NCBI RefSeq assembly: GCF_030272615.1
Contig: NC_081408.1
Span: 312,061,118 to 312,125,117, forward strand
Origin: Cryptomeria japonica
Taxonomy: Eukaryota; Streptophyta; Pinopsida; Cupressales; Cupressaceae
Length of the DNA stretch: 64,000 nucleotides
Direction: 5' to 3'
The first letter of the stretch is position 1; every line of letters begins with the position of its first letter. Below the pieces are notes generated by a model. That model saw only the letters and a program-made list of their open reading frames with translations, did not search any database and was not told the DNA's origin. Shown piece by piece: positions 22,244 through 34,442 of this stretch. The translations under genes and the position numbers were made by a program.

Positions 22244-23575
22244 TTGATACCAGTGAGTTCTACAAGATGTATTGTTGAGGAGAAGGCTTTGGCTGTTAAG
22301 ATTGAAGAGAAAGATGAATGGGTAATTGAGAGTGGTTGTTCAAATCATATGACATGTGATAAAAGAAAATTTATAAATATCGAGAGGTATGATGGTGTTA
22401 TAGTAAGTTTTGGAGATGGTAAAGCTTGTGTTATTCGTGGTAGAGGTTCAATTTATTTTTATGGTAAGCATAATACTGATGATGTATTATATGTTGAAGG
22501 TCTGAAGCATAACCTTTTGAGTGTTGGAAGAATGGTTGACAAGGGATATGATTTGCAATTCAAGAATAGTAAATGCAAGATTCTAAATGCCTCTAGTATA
22601 GAGATTGCATCTGGAACAAAGACTAAAGGTAATATCTTACACTTGAATGCCAGTGAGAAAAGTTGTTTGATTGCTCAGATAGATGAAAGTTGGTTGTGGC
22701 ATAGAAATATGTGTCATGTTAATTTTGACTGCATGATAAGGATAAGTTCTACTCAAGCTGTTAGAGATTTACCTAAGATTGTGAAGCCTTCTAATCTGGT
22801 ACGTAAAGAATGTTAGTTGGGAAAGAAAACAAGAATATCATTTAAAATTAAGTTATATACATCTAATGGTTTATAGGATCTTATGCATACTGACTTATAT
22901 GGTCCTACAAGAGTGAGAAGCATCTAGGGTGATAGATATTTCATGTTGTTGATTGATGATTATTCTAGAATGATGTGGGTTACTTTTCTAAGGGAGAAAT
23001 CAGAAGGACTGGAGAAATTCAAGATATTCAAAGATAAGGTAGAGATTGAAACAAGTTTGAAGCTAAAGTGTCTGAGATCTGACGGAGGAGGAGAATTGAC
23101 ATCCAGTGTGTTTGATTCATTTTGTGAGAGGAATGGAATTAGAGGATAGTTATCTACTCCTAGAACCCCTCGGTAGAATGGAGTTGTTAAAAGAAAGAAC
23201 AGAATTATTTTGGATGTTGCTAGGACTATGTTGATTGAAGGAAATATTTCACAAACCTTTTGGAGATGATTTGTTAGCACTATTGTTTACACATCCAACC
23301 AGGTGCATATAAAAGGTGATTCTAGTAAGACTCCTTATGAGTTATGGTTTGTTCATCTTCCTACAGTTAGATATTTTAGAGTTTTTGGAAGCAAATGTTA
23401 TATCAAAAGAGATGAGCATATAGGAAAGTTTGATGGAAGATGTGATGAAGGAATCTTCTTGGGTTATTCTACTCAGAGAAAGGGCTACCAGTGTTATAAT
23501 AAGAGGTTGAGAAAGATATTGGAAAGTGTGAATGTGAAGGTTGATGAATATCATGGGAAGTAGATCAGATCATGT
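22244..23575 (+). pseudogene. Cop-1 protease and integrase
   Basis: The protease region has WVIESGCSNHMTCD, where the Copia consensus is D-S-G; the catalytic Asp is Glu here. Next comes the pre-integrase HHCC segment (LWHRNMCHVNF to KEC, 22690-22815). The integrase core has the first Asp in LLIDDYSRMMWV, the second in LRSDGGGE with its Glu, and a NGVVKRKN motif in which the catalytic-region Glu is Lys. At least six in-frame stops are present, four of them where relatives have Gln. Confidence 0.88.
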
Positions 23576-23614
23576 GGATATGAGTTTGATGATCAAGATG
23601 TTATTTCAAAGCCT

Positions 23615-24900
23615 GTGCAAACTGAGATTCTTAAGGAGAATTCTTTGGAAGAGACAGTTAATCTGGATATTGTTGTTGCCAGTGAAGAAGTTCAAGAACC
23701 TAAGAATCAGAATAATCAGAAGACTCAGAGGTATGTGAAATTGAATCATTCAAAAAATCATATTATTGGTGATAAAAATAAAGGTGTGATGACTAGGAGG
23801 ATTGTTGGTGAGGAGATGTGTTTGATTTCCAAAATTGAACCTAAAGATGTTGCAGAAGAATGTAAAGATGAGAATTGGATAAAATAAATGGAAGAGTTGA
23901 ATCAGATTGAGAAGAATAACACATGGGAGCTTGTTCTGAGACCCAAAAGACAAGAATGTGATTGGCACTAAATAGGTGTTCCAGAATAAATTGAATGAAT
24001 TTAGTGAAGTGGTTAGAAAAAAAGAAAGATTGGTATGTAAGAGATGCTCTCAGATGGGAGGAATTGATTATGAGGAGACTTTTTCTCTGATAGCTAGAAT
24101 TGAAGTTGTTAGATTACTGCTTGCATGTGCTTCTTACAAGAATTTCAAGGTATATCAAACGGATGTTAAGTCAACCTTTTTGAATGGTGATTTAGAAGAG
24201 GAAGTTTACCTTGAGAAACGGTATGGGTTTTCATTATTAGATGAAGGAGACATGGTATACAAATTGAAGAAAATACTGTATGGATTGAAGCAAGCCCCTA
24301 GAGCCTGGTATGCTAGATTGGACAGGTATTTGATGAAGTTGAGATTTTGTAAAGGTACTGTTGATAGCAATTTATACTTTAAGGTTGATAATGATAACAT
24401 TTTTATTTATTGAAGTTTTTGTTCATAGCATTATTTTTGGAGGAGATGATGATTTGAAGTTTGTTGATGATATGCAAAAAGATTGTGAGATATCTATGAT
24501 AGGTGAGATGAAATTCTTCTTAGGATTGCAGATTATAGAGACTAATAAAGGCATTTTCATTTCTCAATCTAAGTATGTGAAGGAATTGTTGAAGAAGTTT
24601 GGGTTAGATGATTCTAAACCTGTTGGAACTCCTATGGTGACTGGATGTGAGTTGTCTAAGAAAAATGAATCTCCGAAAGTTAATCAAACTTTGTATACAA
24701 CTATGGTTGGTGGATTGTTATGCTTGACTCAGACTAGACTAGACATTGCGCATGTTGTTTGTCTTTGTGCAAGATTTCAAGTTGATCCTAAAGAAAGTCA
24801 TGTTATTGTTGTGAAGAGGATTTTCAGATACTTGAATGGGACAGTTGACTATGGTTTATGGTATTCAAAGAATGATGATTTCATGTTGTGTCTATATTGA
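23615..24900 (+). pseudogene. Cop-1 reverse transcriptase
   Basis: The Copia RT is recognisable in pieces and shifts frame near 23890-23975 and 24410. Visible blocks are [56 protein letters not shown] and FFLGLQIIETNKGIFISQ. The catalytic FVDD box reads FVHS (near 24418-24429), so both metal-binding Asp are gone. Confidence 0.9.
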
Positions 24901-25353
24901 TGCTAACTGGGCAGGTGATGTCGATGATCGAAAGAGCACTACTGGTGGAGATTTCTTTTGGGGAAGACTTTGGTTTCATGGTCCAGTAAGAAGCAAGATG
25001 TTATATCTCTATCTACAGCAGAAGTTGAATACATTGTTGTTGCTAGCAATTGTACTTGGGTAATTTGGATGAAAAAGATGTTGAAATACATTTGAGCTAT
25101 GTATGATGAGCCTACTGTTATATATTGTGATAATTCAAGTGCTATTAATATTTATAAGAATCTAGTACTGCATTCTAAAACAAAGCATATATCAATTAAG
25201 TATCACTTCTTGAGGGAGAAAGTTAATGATGAAGAAGTCAAACTAGAGTATGTCTTTATAAAGGATCAGATTGTAGATATCTTTACTAAGCCTTTTGTTT
25301 GCAGATACATTTGTGTATTTAAGAGAAAAGTTAGGGGTCTCTTCCCCTCCTGA
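24836..25353 (+). pseudogene. Cop-1 RNase H
   Basis: YIDANWAGDVDDRKSTTGG holds the first catalytic Asp. After a frameshift the frame resumes at 25099 with VIYCDNSSAI and ends near the usual ADIFTKP block, read here as VDIFTKP. It overlaps the RT remnant by frame only. Confidence 0.85.
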
Positions 25354-25363
25354 TGAGAACTAG

Positions 25364-25703
25364 ATTCGTGGAGATGCATCAATCTAGTGGACTTTAAAGC
25401 CTTATCTTCTTATCTGGATTGATGAGTTGGTGTTGCTACTCGGTCAGAGTAGTCAGTATGGTGTTTTGTAGTTTGAGTTTGTGGGAGAGATTATTCTAAG
25501 GGGGAGAGAATAATGATTTTTATTTTCTCTTTGGCATTTCTTTAAAAGAGGGAGAGAAGCATGTGAAAAACTACCTTATCTTTGAAGCTTTGTGTGCAAA
25601 ATCTTAGGGGGAGATATTGTTGGAGATTGCTAGTGTTTATTTCTTTCTTTTCTTTGATTATTTTTCACATCCATATGTTTCCATCAATGCAAAAGGGGGA
25701 GAT
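25364..25703 (+). other. Cop-1 3' untranslated region and purine tracts
   Basis: No coding sequence. It contains several GGGGGAGA tracts (near 25500, 25610 and 25695). The last, AAAAGGGGGAGAT, lies next to the 3' LTR and is the likely plus-strand priming site. Confidence 0.65.
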
Positions 25704-26946
25704 TTTTGGATAGTGTTGCTACTAGGATATGTTGTTGTCATTGATGTCAACATATTCCTATGTTTTGGTGCTCCGATGATTGCAGCGAGTTGAGCTAGTT
25801 GTGTTGTAGTGTTCTAGTATTTGATTTGTTGAGCTTCGGTATTATCATATCTTTGGTTGTGGATTTGGGAGAATGTTTGGGATGTTCTTGTGTATCTTTA
25901 ATTCAGATGGCTCATGATGTGGTGCTCCACAAGTTATATTTTTGTCCCAGTTGTTGTTGTTAGGTGTTCTTGAGTGTTAGTGTGTTTATCGATAAAGATT
26001 TGATTAAGTGGCGTTGTTGCGGCTATTGTGGATGGTTCTAACATGTTTTTTGGTGTTTCCTAATCATGTCCCATTTGTCTTGGTGGTCTGCATTAATTAT
26101 TGTGCATTTTATTGAAGATCTTATGGGCCCGATGATATTTTTCATGTTATGCAGTATTTTCGATGGTGTAGAATGTTGCAGTTGATCTTGGCGAGATTTA
26201 TTTTTGGTGGTGTTGTGTGTTCAAGGATTTTATTTGGTTCCATTCTATATCATCTATGACATTGTATTGGTCTGGTGGATGATTTATGTATCGTGTGATG
26301 TATTTTTGTAATCAAGTCTTGAGGGTTGAGCCTACCTTGTAGTCAAGGTTGATGATTTGTATAAATAGGTGTTATATTCATGTAATTTAGAGATCGGTGA
26401 TGTATGGTGGTTATGTCTACATTGTCAGAGAGTAGTGTATGTGTGAATAAGTGAATTCATCTTTTGGTGTGGTTTTTTTAGCAGAGAGTGTTGCAGGGCA
26501 AACAAATGAGCTTAAATGGAATAGTCATTAGGCATTAAGAGATGTTATTCTTTCAATTCATCTAAACCAGATTGTAGTCTAAATGTTATTGTAAGGTAGT
26601 GAACCTTCCTTGAGGGTTGTAGCCTTCTAGGTCATTATATTTTGAGCAATGAGCTCTAGTCAGTGTGCCTTAATGCATATGCATTCCCCATTGTAATATT
26701 TACACATACTACTACATGGTATCATGTTATTGTGGGTAGGTTCCCACCATGATTTTTCCCTTAACTGAGTTTTCCACGTCAAAATCTTGGTGTTATGTGT
26801 GTTGTTTTTATTGTATTTATCTTTGTTCTTATTGCAATTGATAATATTTAATGGTTGTGCTTAAATTGTTTAATCCAGCGAAAACTTATTCACCACCCCC
26901 CCCCCCCCCCCCCCGCGTCAGTTTTCCTTCATTATTGTTGCCAACA
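25704..26946 (+). repeat. Cop-1 3' LTR
   Basis: 1243 bp, similar to 19976-21146 with many substitutions. Its start reads TTTTGGATAG for TGTTAGATAT. It contains an uninterrupted run of 19 C at 26896-26914 and about 70 bp near 26715-26780 not seen in the 5' copy. Confidence 0.88.
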
Positions 26947-26951
26947 AGAAA

Positions 26952-27445
26952 AACCTCCAAAATATATCTTATGCACACAAGATACAATGAATCTTCTAAA
27001 AGATGAATGTGCAACATGCAAAAGGAATATTCTACATTAATGAAGCATAGCTTGGAAAATTATGGAAGTTACTCTTTTTGAAATCAAGGGTGACAGTGAG
27101 ATCCACTTGAATGGTGATTTGTCTACTTCTCATTAGGGAAACATGACACATGATTGGAATAAATTAGTACAATTGCTAAATTTATTTACTCACCAACTTA
27201 GCAACTTAATGGATGATTTCTATTTAAGAAAGGATTTGGAATTCATTCTTCACAACACATTTTGAAGAAATTGAAGCAATAGCAAAGTGAAGAAGAGATA
27301 GGGTGAAGTTTTTATTATTATCCAAAAATTCTTATTTTGGAGGTTTTTATTTATTCCAAGTCTAGAATTGACAACATGGAATTCTTCCCTTGTCAAATTT
27401 CTAGAATTCTCTTATTAGGAATTTAATATTAATTTTTTTATTTTG
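26952..27445 (+). repeat. Gyp-H LTR remainder and leader
   Basis: This resumes directly after the Cop-1 duplication. CTATTTAAGAAAGG near 27221 could be a TATA region, followed by a purine-rich leader. An LTR end may be at GAATTGACAACA near 27376. I see no clear primer binding site, so the boundary is uncertain. Confidence 0.35.
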
Positions 27446-28276
27446 TAGGAATGATGGAATCCAGCAAGACAACAAATACTTCCCAGCAAGCATAGATCGA
27501 GAACAAACAAAGAGGATTCCTCCTAGAGACAAAAATCATTTCCAAATGGAGAGTCAGCGATACCAACTTGGGAACTTTCAAGTTAAGAGAATTTAGAAAG
27601 AGAGTATTTGGAACAGATGGACATCATCCATCAGCTATTACTAGAAAGATAGTCAAAAGTGCAATTGTAGTAGTTGCCAGCTTCCCTCTTGCCATCCAAT
27701 GCCCAAAGCTAATTATGTAATTGAAAAGCATTATAACACTGAAAGAAGAGCAATTCTGGTACCTGATGGCAAACTCTTGGCAAATATTACCACTTAATAA
27801 ATTGGTCAGCCTTTTCGAATTCCTGCATTCTAGTCCATGATGCATAAGACCAAGGAAAGAGAAACTTTGATGTATGATTCTATCTTTGAGAGATGTGTTG
27901 GAATCATCAATAACATATGGATGTAGAAGCCGAAGCCTAACATTTCAAAGTTCCCCAAGAAGCTTACTAGCACGGATTTCAAGTAAGAATATGTTGATCT
28001 TTTGTGGATGATGAGTTGGGTCATGGGATGTCCACAAACTTACATATTTGAATCTTGGTTGTTTATATTTTATTGGAGAAGTAATGGAAGGCATAAAGGT
28101 GGTAGACTAGGCAAAAATAATTAGCAATATCCTGGACAAGCAACTAAGGAATTTAAGGCAATCCCAATCTAAATGAGCTTGTATGTTGTCTACTTGTTGG
28201 ATAGAATGAGAAAATTCAGGGGGTTATTAGGCAAAGGACCCATGGGATGTGGTCTATAATAGTTGAAGGTCAATGA
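27446..28276 (+). pseudogene. Gyp-H ORF1-like region, first part
   Basis: Broken coding sequence in more than one frame, for example FKLREFRKRVFGTDGHHPSA, then ERRAILVPDGKLLANI and SMMHKTKERETLMYDSIFER. It lies upstream of the recognisable Gag and continues after Cop-2 at 34026. An extra ORF before Gag is known in Ogre/Tat-type Ty3 elements; assigning it here is an inference from position. I do not recognise the domain. Confidence 0.45.
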
Positions 28277-29340
28277 TGTTAGGTCTTGAAGACAACTAAG
28301 AGGGGGAAGGGGTGAATCAGTTGTCAAATAAATTCAAACCAAAAACAACTTAACCAACTTAATGTTTAATACCGGTAAACCAGTTAAGTATGCCAGTAGA
28401 CAGTTTTAACAGTTAATTGTTATATCGATAAAGATTAATGCATGAAACATAAACACAAAGTCATCCACAACACATGACACCAATATTTATACGTGGAAAC
28501 CCTGTTAGGGGAAAAACCATGGTGGGAAACCTTACCCACAATTAGATGATACTACTATAGATAGTAAGTGTACATAAATGGGGTCTGCACATGCAGAAAG
28601 GCCAACAGCCTAGAGCTCATTGCTCAATCACAAAATGGGAGTCACACTGACTACAGTTGGATGGTTAAATCCAATAAGAATGTACTGCACAAAATAGCAT
28701 CTTCATATGCTGGAATCAGTACTGGTGTAATGCTGATATGCTTTCACAAAAACCTAGCTTCACCTTCAAATGATGTCTGTGTGTATTGCACTGCTTAATC
28801 TCGCATATACCTTCACAAAATTCTTTTTCACATTCCACACTTGATCTTACAAATAAGATCTTACCTTTATACCATAACCTAAAACCAATTTTAGTAGGTC
28901 GGCTCTACAAGATATTACAATAAAAATATTTTACAAATAATATAATATCTGATGCAATAACTGATTGAACATGTCGGCTTAATGCATTTAAAACAATAAT
29001 TAATCATTTCCATAGTGTGCCATGCTGATCTGGAAAAGATAAACCTGCCGGTGTAACCCTAGGTAACCCTGGACCTATTTGTCGGTAAAAGCAAATATGC
29101 AAATATGAATATACCAATGATTAATTCATTAAGATAAGATGTCCACACAATGTATTTGATATTACCAAGTGTCTTCCATATCATTTCAAGTGTCGGTGAT
29201 CATTATATCCTGCCGGTGAGCCATATACCAATAACTGTGCAATAGCTACTTGCTTGTCGGTGAATGTTGTTGGATCTCCAAAGTGCTAGTGTTTTAGTAG
29301 GTGTTGACATCAATGACAAAACCATACCAAAATACCAACA
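28277..29340 (-). repeat. Cop-2 3' LTR
   Basis: 1064 bp, from TGTTAGGTCTTGAAG to AAATACCAACA. It is near-identical by eye to 32961-34025. It has several GCCGGTG/GTCGGTG words and AGAGGGGGAAGGGGTGAAT near its left end. The 76-residue frame it contains also occurs in the other LTR and is not a gene. Confidence 0.92.
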
Positions 29341-30604
29341 ATCTCCCCCTTTGGCATTGATGGAAACATAAGATGGAAAAACCATCAAAGTGCCAAAACA
29401 AAAATGCCAAAAACCAACAATCTCCAAAAAGATCATAACCAGAATATAGAGAGTAATAGTCTCTCCTAAACAACAATCTCTTCCCTTGGGAGCAACATGT
29501 GTTATCCAAAGTTTCCATCCCAAATTTCTTTAGTAACTCTTTCAAGTATTTGGATTGACTCAAGAATATACCTTTATCAGTCTGTGAAATCTGCAATTCT
29601 AAAAAGAATTTTATTTCTCCAATCATATACATTTCAAATTCTTGCTGCATTTTAGTAGAAAAATCATTACATAAACCATCTTCTCCTCCAAATATTATAT
29701 CATCAACAAATACTTCTATAATCAAGATATCATCATTAGTTATTTTGTAATATAAATTGTTGTTTGCATTTCCTTTAGTAAAACCAATCTTTAAAAGATA
29801 CGTATCCAATCTTGCATACCAAGCTCTTGGAGCTTGTTTTAATCCATACAGAGCTTTCCATAACCTGCAAACCATATCATTGTCATATGTCAAAGAAAAT
29901 CCATCAGGTTGTTCAATGTATACTTCCTCTTCAAGATCTTTATTCAAAAATACACATTTAATATCCATCTGATAAACTTTGTAGTTCTTGTGTGCTGCAA
30001 AAGCCAAGAATAATCTGACTGCCTCAATTCTAGCTACCGGTGCAAAGGTTTCATTGTAATCAACTCCTTTCTGAGAATATCCCTTACACACTAGTCTTGC
30101 TTTATTTCTAACAATCTTACCATCTTCATTAAGTTTGTTTCTGAATACCCATTTGGTTCCAATTACATTTTTATCTTTAGGTCGAGGAACTAATGTCCAA
30201 GTGTTATTTTTCTCAATTTGTTCTAATTCTTCTTCCATAGCTTTAATCCAAAATTTATCTTCACATGCCTCATTAACAAATGATGGTTCAATTTGAGAAA
30301 TAAGACATACCTCTTCATTTGCCAATCTTCCTATCGTCATAACTCCTTTAAATTTATTTCCAATTATCTGATCTTCAGAATGATTCAATCTTACATACCG
30401 GGGTGTCTTTGTTTGTTGTTGTTCTTCAATTATTGTGGAATCCTTAGATGGTACTGGGGTAACTGGATCTTCATTTTGTACTGGTGGATTTGGTGTAGGT
30501 TCATTTGTCACAATTTCTATTGCCAGTTCAGAGTCTATATACCTTGAAGTTCCTCTGAATTGTTCATCAATTTTTACATTTGTACTCTCAACAATTTTCT
30601 GCAA
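29294..30604 (-). pseudogene. Cop-2 reverse transcriptase, C-terminally deleted
   Basis: A long open frame. It begins inside the integrase C-terminal part (upstream codons to 30795 share the frame), passes an acidic/Pro-rich linker and runs through Copia [59 protein letters not shown], an intact FVDDIIFGG catalytic box and [10 protein letters not shown]. From about 29522 the sequence is unrelated to RT and runs into the 3' untranslated region and LTR. The thumb region and RNase H are lost, so it cannot complete replication alone. Confidence 0.9.
29341..29356 (-). other. Cop-2 polypurine tract
   Basis: The minus strand reads TGCCAAAGGGGGAGAT against the 3' LTR, the same tract as in the LARD elements and Cop-3. 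Confidence 0.88.
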
Positions 30605-31525
30605 TCTCTTGTTAAAACATCTATATGCCTTGCTCTTAGATGAATAACCAAGAAATGTTCCTTCATCACTTCTAGGATCAAATTTGTCAATATACTCATC
30701 TCTTCTAATATAACATTTACTTCCAAAAATTCTGAAATATTAAAGAGTAGGAGTATTACCAAACCATAGTTCATGAGGGATCTTACCAGTTTCACATTTG
30801 ATGTGAACTTTGTCGAATGTATAGACCGCTGTGCTGACTGCTTCTCTCCAATACATGTGGTAAATTTGCTTCCGATAACATACTTCTTATTGCATCCAAG
30901 ATAGTTTTATTTTTCCTTTCAACAACTCCATTCTGTTGTGGTGTCCGAGGTGCTGATAGTTGTCTTTTGATTCCAATCACTTCACAGAATGTATTAAAGT
31001 CCTTAGATGTGAATTCTCCTCCTTGATCTAATCTTAAGCATTTGATTTTCTTACCGGTTTCATTTTCAACCATTTCTTTGAATAGTTTGAACTTTCCAAG
31101 TGCTTTTGATATTTCTCTGAGAAAAGTAACCCAACACATTCTAGAATAGTCATCAATGATTAACATGAAATATCTATCACCTTGTAAGCTTTTAGTTCTA
31201 GCTGGACCACATAAATCAGTGTGAATCAAATCAAGAGCATTATTGGATTTTCTGGAATACTTTTGAAACTAGCTCTAACTTGTTTTCCAAATTGACATTC
31301 CTTACATATTGTATTCTGAGGTTTGACAATTTTAGGTAGATCTATAACTGCCTTAGTAGTACTGATCTTTACCATGCAATCAAAGTTTACATGACAGAGT
31401 CTCTTATGCCATAACCAACTTTCATCTATATGTACAATCAAGCATGTCTTTTCACTATTATTCAAATGAAAGATATTACCTCTAGGCTGATTACCGGTTG
31501 CAATTTCCAAACTAGTTCTATTCAT
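30605..31525 (-). pseudogene. Cop-2 integrase
   Basis: The HHCC zinc part is intact (WHKRLCHVNF to CKEC). After a frameshift near 31228 the core continues with IIDDYSRMCWVTFLRE, the DxxGGE block (RLDQGGEF) and TPQQNGVVERKN with its Glu. A second frameshift near 30800 leads to [20 protein letters not shown] in the same frame as RT, with one stop near 30738. Confidence 0.85.
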
Positions 31526-31606
31526 GATTTTACATTTTCCATTTTTAAATTGTAACTGAAATCTTTTCTCAACTAATTGACCAACACTTAAAAGATTATA
31601 CTTTAA

Positions 31607-32056
31607 TCATTCAACATAGTAAACATTGTCAGTGTTATGCTTACCATCAAGAGATATTGTACCCTTACCTTTGATTGAATAGGCTTTGTCATCTCCAAAT
31701 CTTACTAAACCTCCATTGTATTCTTGAAAGTTCAAGAATTTACCTTTGTCTCCTGTCATATGATGTGAGCATCCTGAGTCAATGATCCATTCATCCTTTA
31801 CTTCAACTTTAGTTGCTAGGGCTTGTTCTACCAGTTGAACAGTAGGTGTCGATTGATCTTTTGTTATAGCAACAAAAACCCATCCATTGTCTATCAGATC
31901 CTCATCATAATCATCAGTCACACCTTCATCAGCAATGTAACAAGATTTGTCTTTGTTCTTCTTAAATCTATATTTCTGATAATCAAGATTAGGCTTGTAT
32001 GTTCTTCTAGCTTCTTCTCTTAGTCTAGCATGTCTATCAGGGCATCTCGAAGCCAT
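31607..32056 (-). pseudogene. Cop-2 protease region
   Basis: Downstream of a damaged zinc knuckle (Cys to stop and Cys to Tyr, FNYNKIGHMASRC) the frame is open for 149 residues. It contains the Copia protease site WIIDSGCSHHMTGDKGKF with the catalytic Asp intact, then SIKGKGTISLDGKHNTDNVYYVE. Confidence 0.85.
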
Positions 32057-32080
32057 ATGACCAATCTTATTGTAGTTGAA

Positions 32081-32904
32081 TCATTTAAAGGGTTTTTTAC
32101 CTTCATACTTACTTCCAATTGGACCTTTAGGCATTTTCCTTGCAAATAGTGCTTCAAGTTCTTCAAGTTCTTCATTTTCTTTCATGCTTTCTTCAAGTTC
32201 TCTTGCATAAAAGGCTTTCCAATCAGATTTGTCAAATGATGGAGCAGATGATGTTGATGCTTTAAAGGCTAAATCTATCTCAATAGTAGCAACAGGACCA
32301 AACTCTTCAATTTTAAAAGCTAAAAGTTTCCCAATCAATGTATCCCTAGTTACTGATGTATTAGGCATTGTTCTTAACTCATTTATAGCAGTAACCTTCA
32401 TTTTATATGCCGGTGGCAATCCTCTTAAAAATTTTGAAATAATTTCATCCTCACTTAAGGTTCCTCCACAACATTTAATACCCAAAACAATTTCATTTAC
32501 TCTTTCCAGAAATCAGAAATCCTTTCATCTTCTTCCATTTTCAGATGTTCATACCTGACCCGAAAGCTTTCAAGTTTTGCAATTTTGACTGTGGAATCTC
32601 CTTCATTCAATGTTTCCAAATTATCCCAAATAGCGTTAGCAGTAGACCTATCTGATAATCCCATGATTTGTTGATATGATAATGCGCTCAAAAGTGCTTC
32701 TCTTGCTTTGCAATCATTTTCCTCATCTTTAGCCAAGGTAGTTGGACTAGGCTAACCAGATACAGCAGCAGTGTAACCTTTCTTTGTAACTTCCCAGACG
32801 TCTTTACCAATGCAATTTAGATGTGTCTCCATTCTTATCTTCCATATACCATAGTTGGTTCCATCAAGTTTAGGACTATCCTTTCTGAAACAATTAGTAG
32901 ACAT
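32081..32904 (-). pseudogene. Cop-2 Gag
   Basis: It starts at ATG 32904, about 43 bp after the primer site (MSTNCFRKDSPKLDG, then NYGIWKIRMETHL). A TAG at about 32752 and a frameshift near 32490 interrupt it. The later part (TLSEDEIISKFLRGLPPAYK) is a typical Copia Gag block. Confidence 0.85.
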
Positions 32905-32946
32905 TGGATCTCCTCAAGTTGTTAAACTTCTGCAAAAGAGGACTAC

Positions 32947-32958
32947 GCTCTGATACCA
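32947..32958 (-). other. Cop-2 primer binding site
   Basis: The minus strand reads TGGTATCAGAGC next to the 5' LTR. Confidence 0.93.
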
Positions 32959-32960
32959 AT

Positions 32961-34025
32961 TGTTAGGTCTCGGAGACAACTGAGAGGGGGGGGGGGGGTG
33001 AATCATTTGTCAAATAAATTCAAACCAAAAACAACTTAACCAACTTAATGCTTAATACCGGTAAACCAGTGAAGTATGTCGGTAGACAGTTTTAACAGTT
33101 AATTGCTATACCGGTAAAGATTAATGCATGAAACATAAACACAAAGTCATCCACAACACATGACACCAATATTTGTACATGGAAACCCTGTAAGGGGAAA
33201 AATCATGGTGGGAAACCTTACCCACAATCAGATGATACTACTGCAGATAGTAAGTGTACATAAATGGGGTCTGCACATGCAGAAAGGCCAACAGCCTAGA
33301 GCTCATTGCTCAATCACAAAATGGGAGTCACACTGACTACAGTTGGATGGTTAAATCCAATAAGAATGTACTGCACAAAATAGCATCTTCATATGCTGGA
33401 TTCAGTACCAGTGTAATGTTGATATGCTTTCACAAAAACCTAGCTTCACCTTCAAATGATGTCTGTGTGTATTGCACTGCTTAATCTCGCATATACCTTC
33501 ACACAATTCTTTTTCGCATTCCACACTTGATCTTACAAATAAGATCTTGCCTTTATACCATAACCTAAGACCAATTTTAGTAGGTCAGCTCTACAAGATA
33601 TTACAATAAAAACATTTTACAAATAATATAATATCCGATGCAATAACCGATTGAACATGTCAGCTTAATGCATTTAAAACAATAATTAATCATTTCCATA
33701 GTGTGCCATGCTGATTTAGAAAAGATAAACCTACCGGTGTAACCCTAGGTAACCCTGAAACTATTTGTCGGTAAAAGAAAATATGCAAATATGAATACAC
33801 CAATGATTAATTCATTAAGATAAGATGTCCACACGATGTCTTCACTATTACCAAGTGTCTTCCATATCATTTCAAGTGTCGGTGATCATTATATCCTGTC
33901 GGTGAGCCATATACCAATAACTGTGCAATAGTTACTTGCTTGCCGGTGAATACTGTTGGATCTCAAAGTGCTAGTGTTTTAGTAGGTGTTGACATCAATG
34001 ACAAATCCATACCAAAATACCAACA
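32961..34025 (-). repeat. Cop-2 5' LTR
   Basis: This 1065-bp partner of 28277-29340 has a longer G-run (GAGAGGGGGGGGGGGGG) near its inner end. Confidence 0.92.
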
Positions 34026-34442
34026 AATGAGTGCTATCCATAATTGCACTTATATTATCCTACTTCTTTCAAGAAAGTAAGCGAGAACTTTATTATGCAT
34101 ATTACCAATTCTTTGCGAGGAGGACTTCACACAAGGTTGTTCTTAGAAGCAAGGAAGTTAGTAAAAGATGATTAGGATATTTCACAAGTGCGAGATATTA
34201 TCAGTGTTAGTTCTTCCTAGAGGCCTCTTCAGCAGAATAATGAAACACAAGAGCTCCCTCTAAATCCAGAATAGCAGGTCCAAGATTGTCTTAGGGAAAC
34301 AAACATGGGAGACTTAGGACCTTTTGAGGAATATTCATAAGAATAGGTACAACAGGTAATGAAGGATCAACAAGAAGCTACTCTAGATTGGCTAAAATAA
34401 ATAATGAAGAAAGAGCCAGAGGAAGAGGGATCCTGCATTTAA
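34026..34442 (+). pseudogene. Gyp-H ORF1-like region, second part
   Basis: After Cop-2 one frame reads FIMHITNSLRGGLHTRLFLE, ARKLVKDD, DISQVRDIISV and NMGDLGPFEEYS with a few stops, ending at EEEGSCI. It continues the protein of 27446-28276. Function unknown. Confidence 0.5.

Larger units (their letters stand above)
19976..26946 (+). mobile_element. Cop-1: Copia element, decayed
   Basis: A 6971-bp Copia-order element (Gag, protease, integrase, RT, RNase H) with LTRs 19976-21146 and 25704-26946, primer site 21149-21160 and a purine tract before the 3' LTR. The target-site duplication AGAAA is at 19971-19975 and 26947-26951. Taking the LTR start at TGTTAGATATTG is what reveals the duplication. 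Coding sequence has many stops and frameshifts, and catalytic residues are lost in protease and RT, so it is inactive. It sits in the 5' LTR region of Gyp-H. Confidence 0.92.
28277..34025 (-). mobile_element. Cop-2: Copia element lacking RNase H
   Basis: A 5749-bp minus-strand element with LTRs 28277-29340 and 32961-34025, primer site 32947-32958 and purine tract 29341-29356. The perfect duplication AATGA is at 28272-28276 and 34026-34030. Gag, protease, integrase and most of RT are present with few stops. After the RT block [13 protein letters not shown] the sequence jumps to a short tail, so the rest of RT and all of RNase H are missing. Confidence 0.93.

Noticed and set aside
28568-28798. 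A 76-residue frame repeated at 33254-33484
   Set aside because: Part of the Cop-2 LTRs; no domain.
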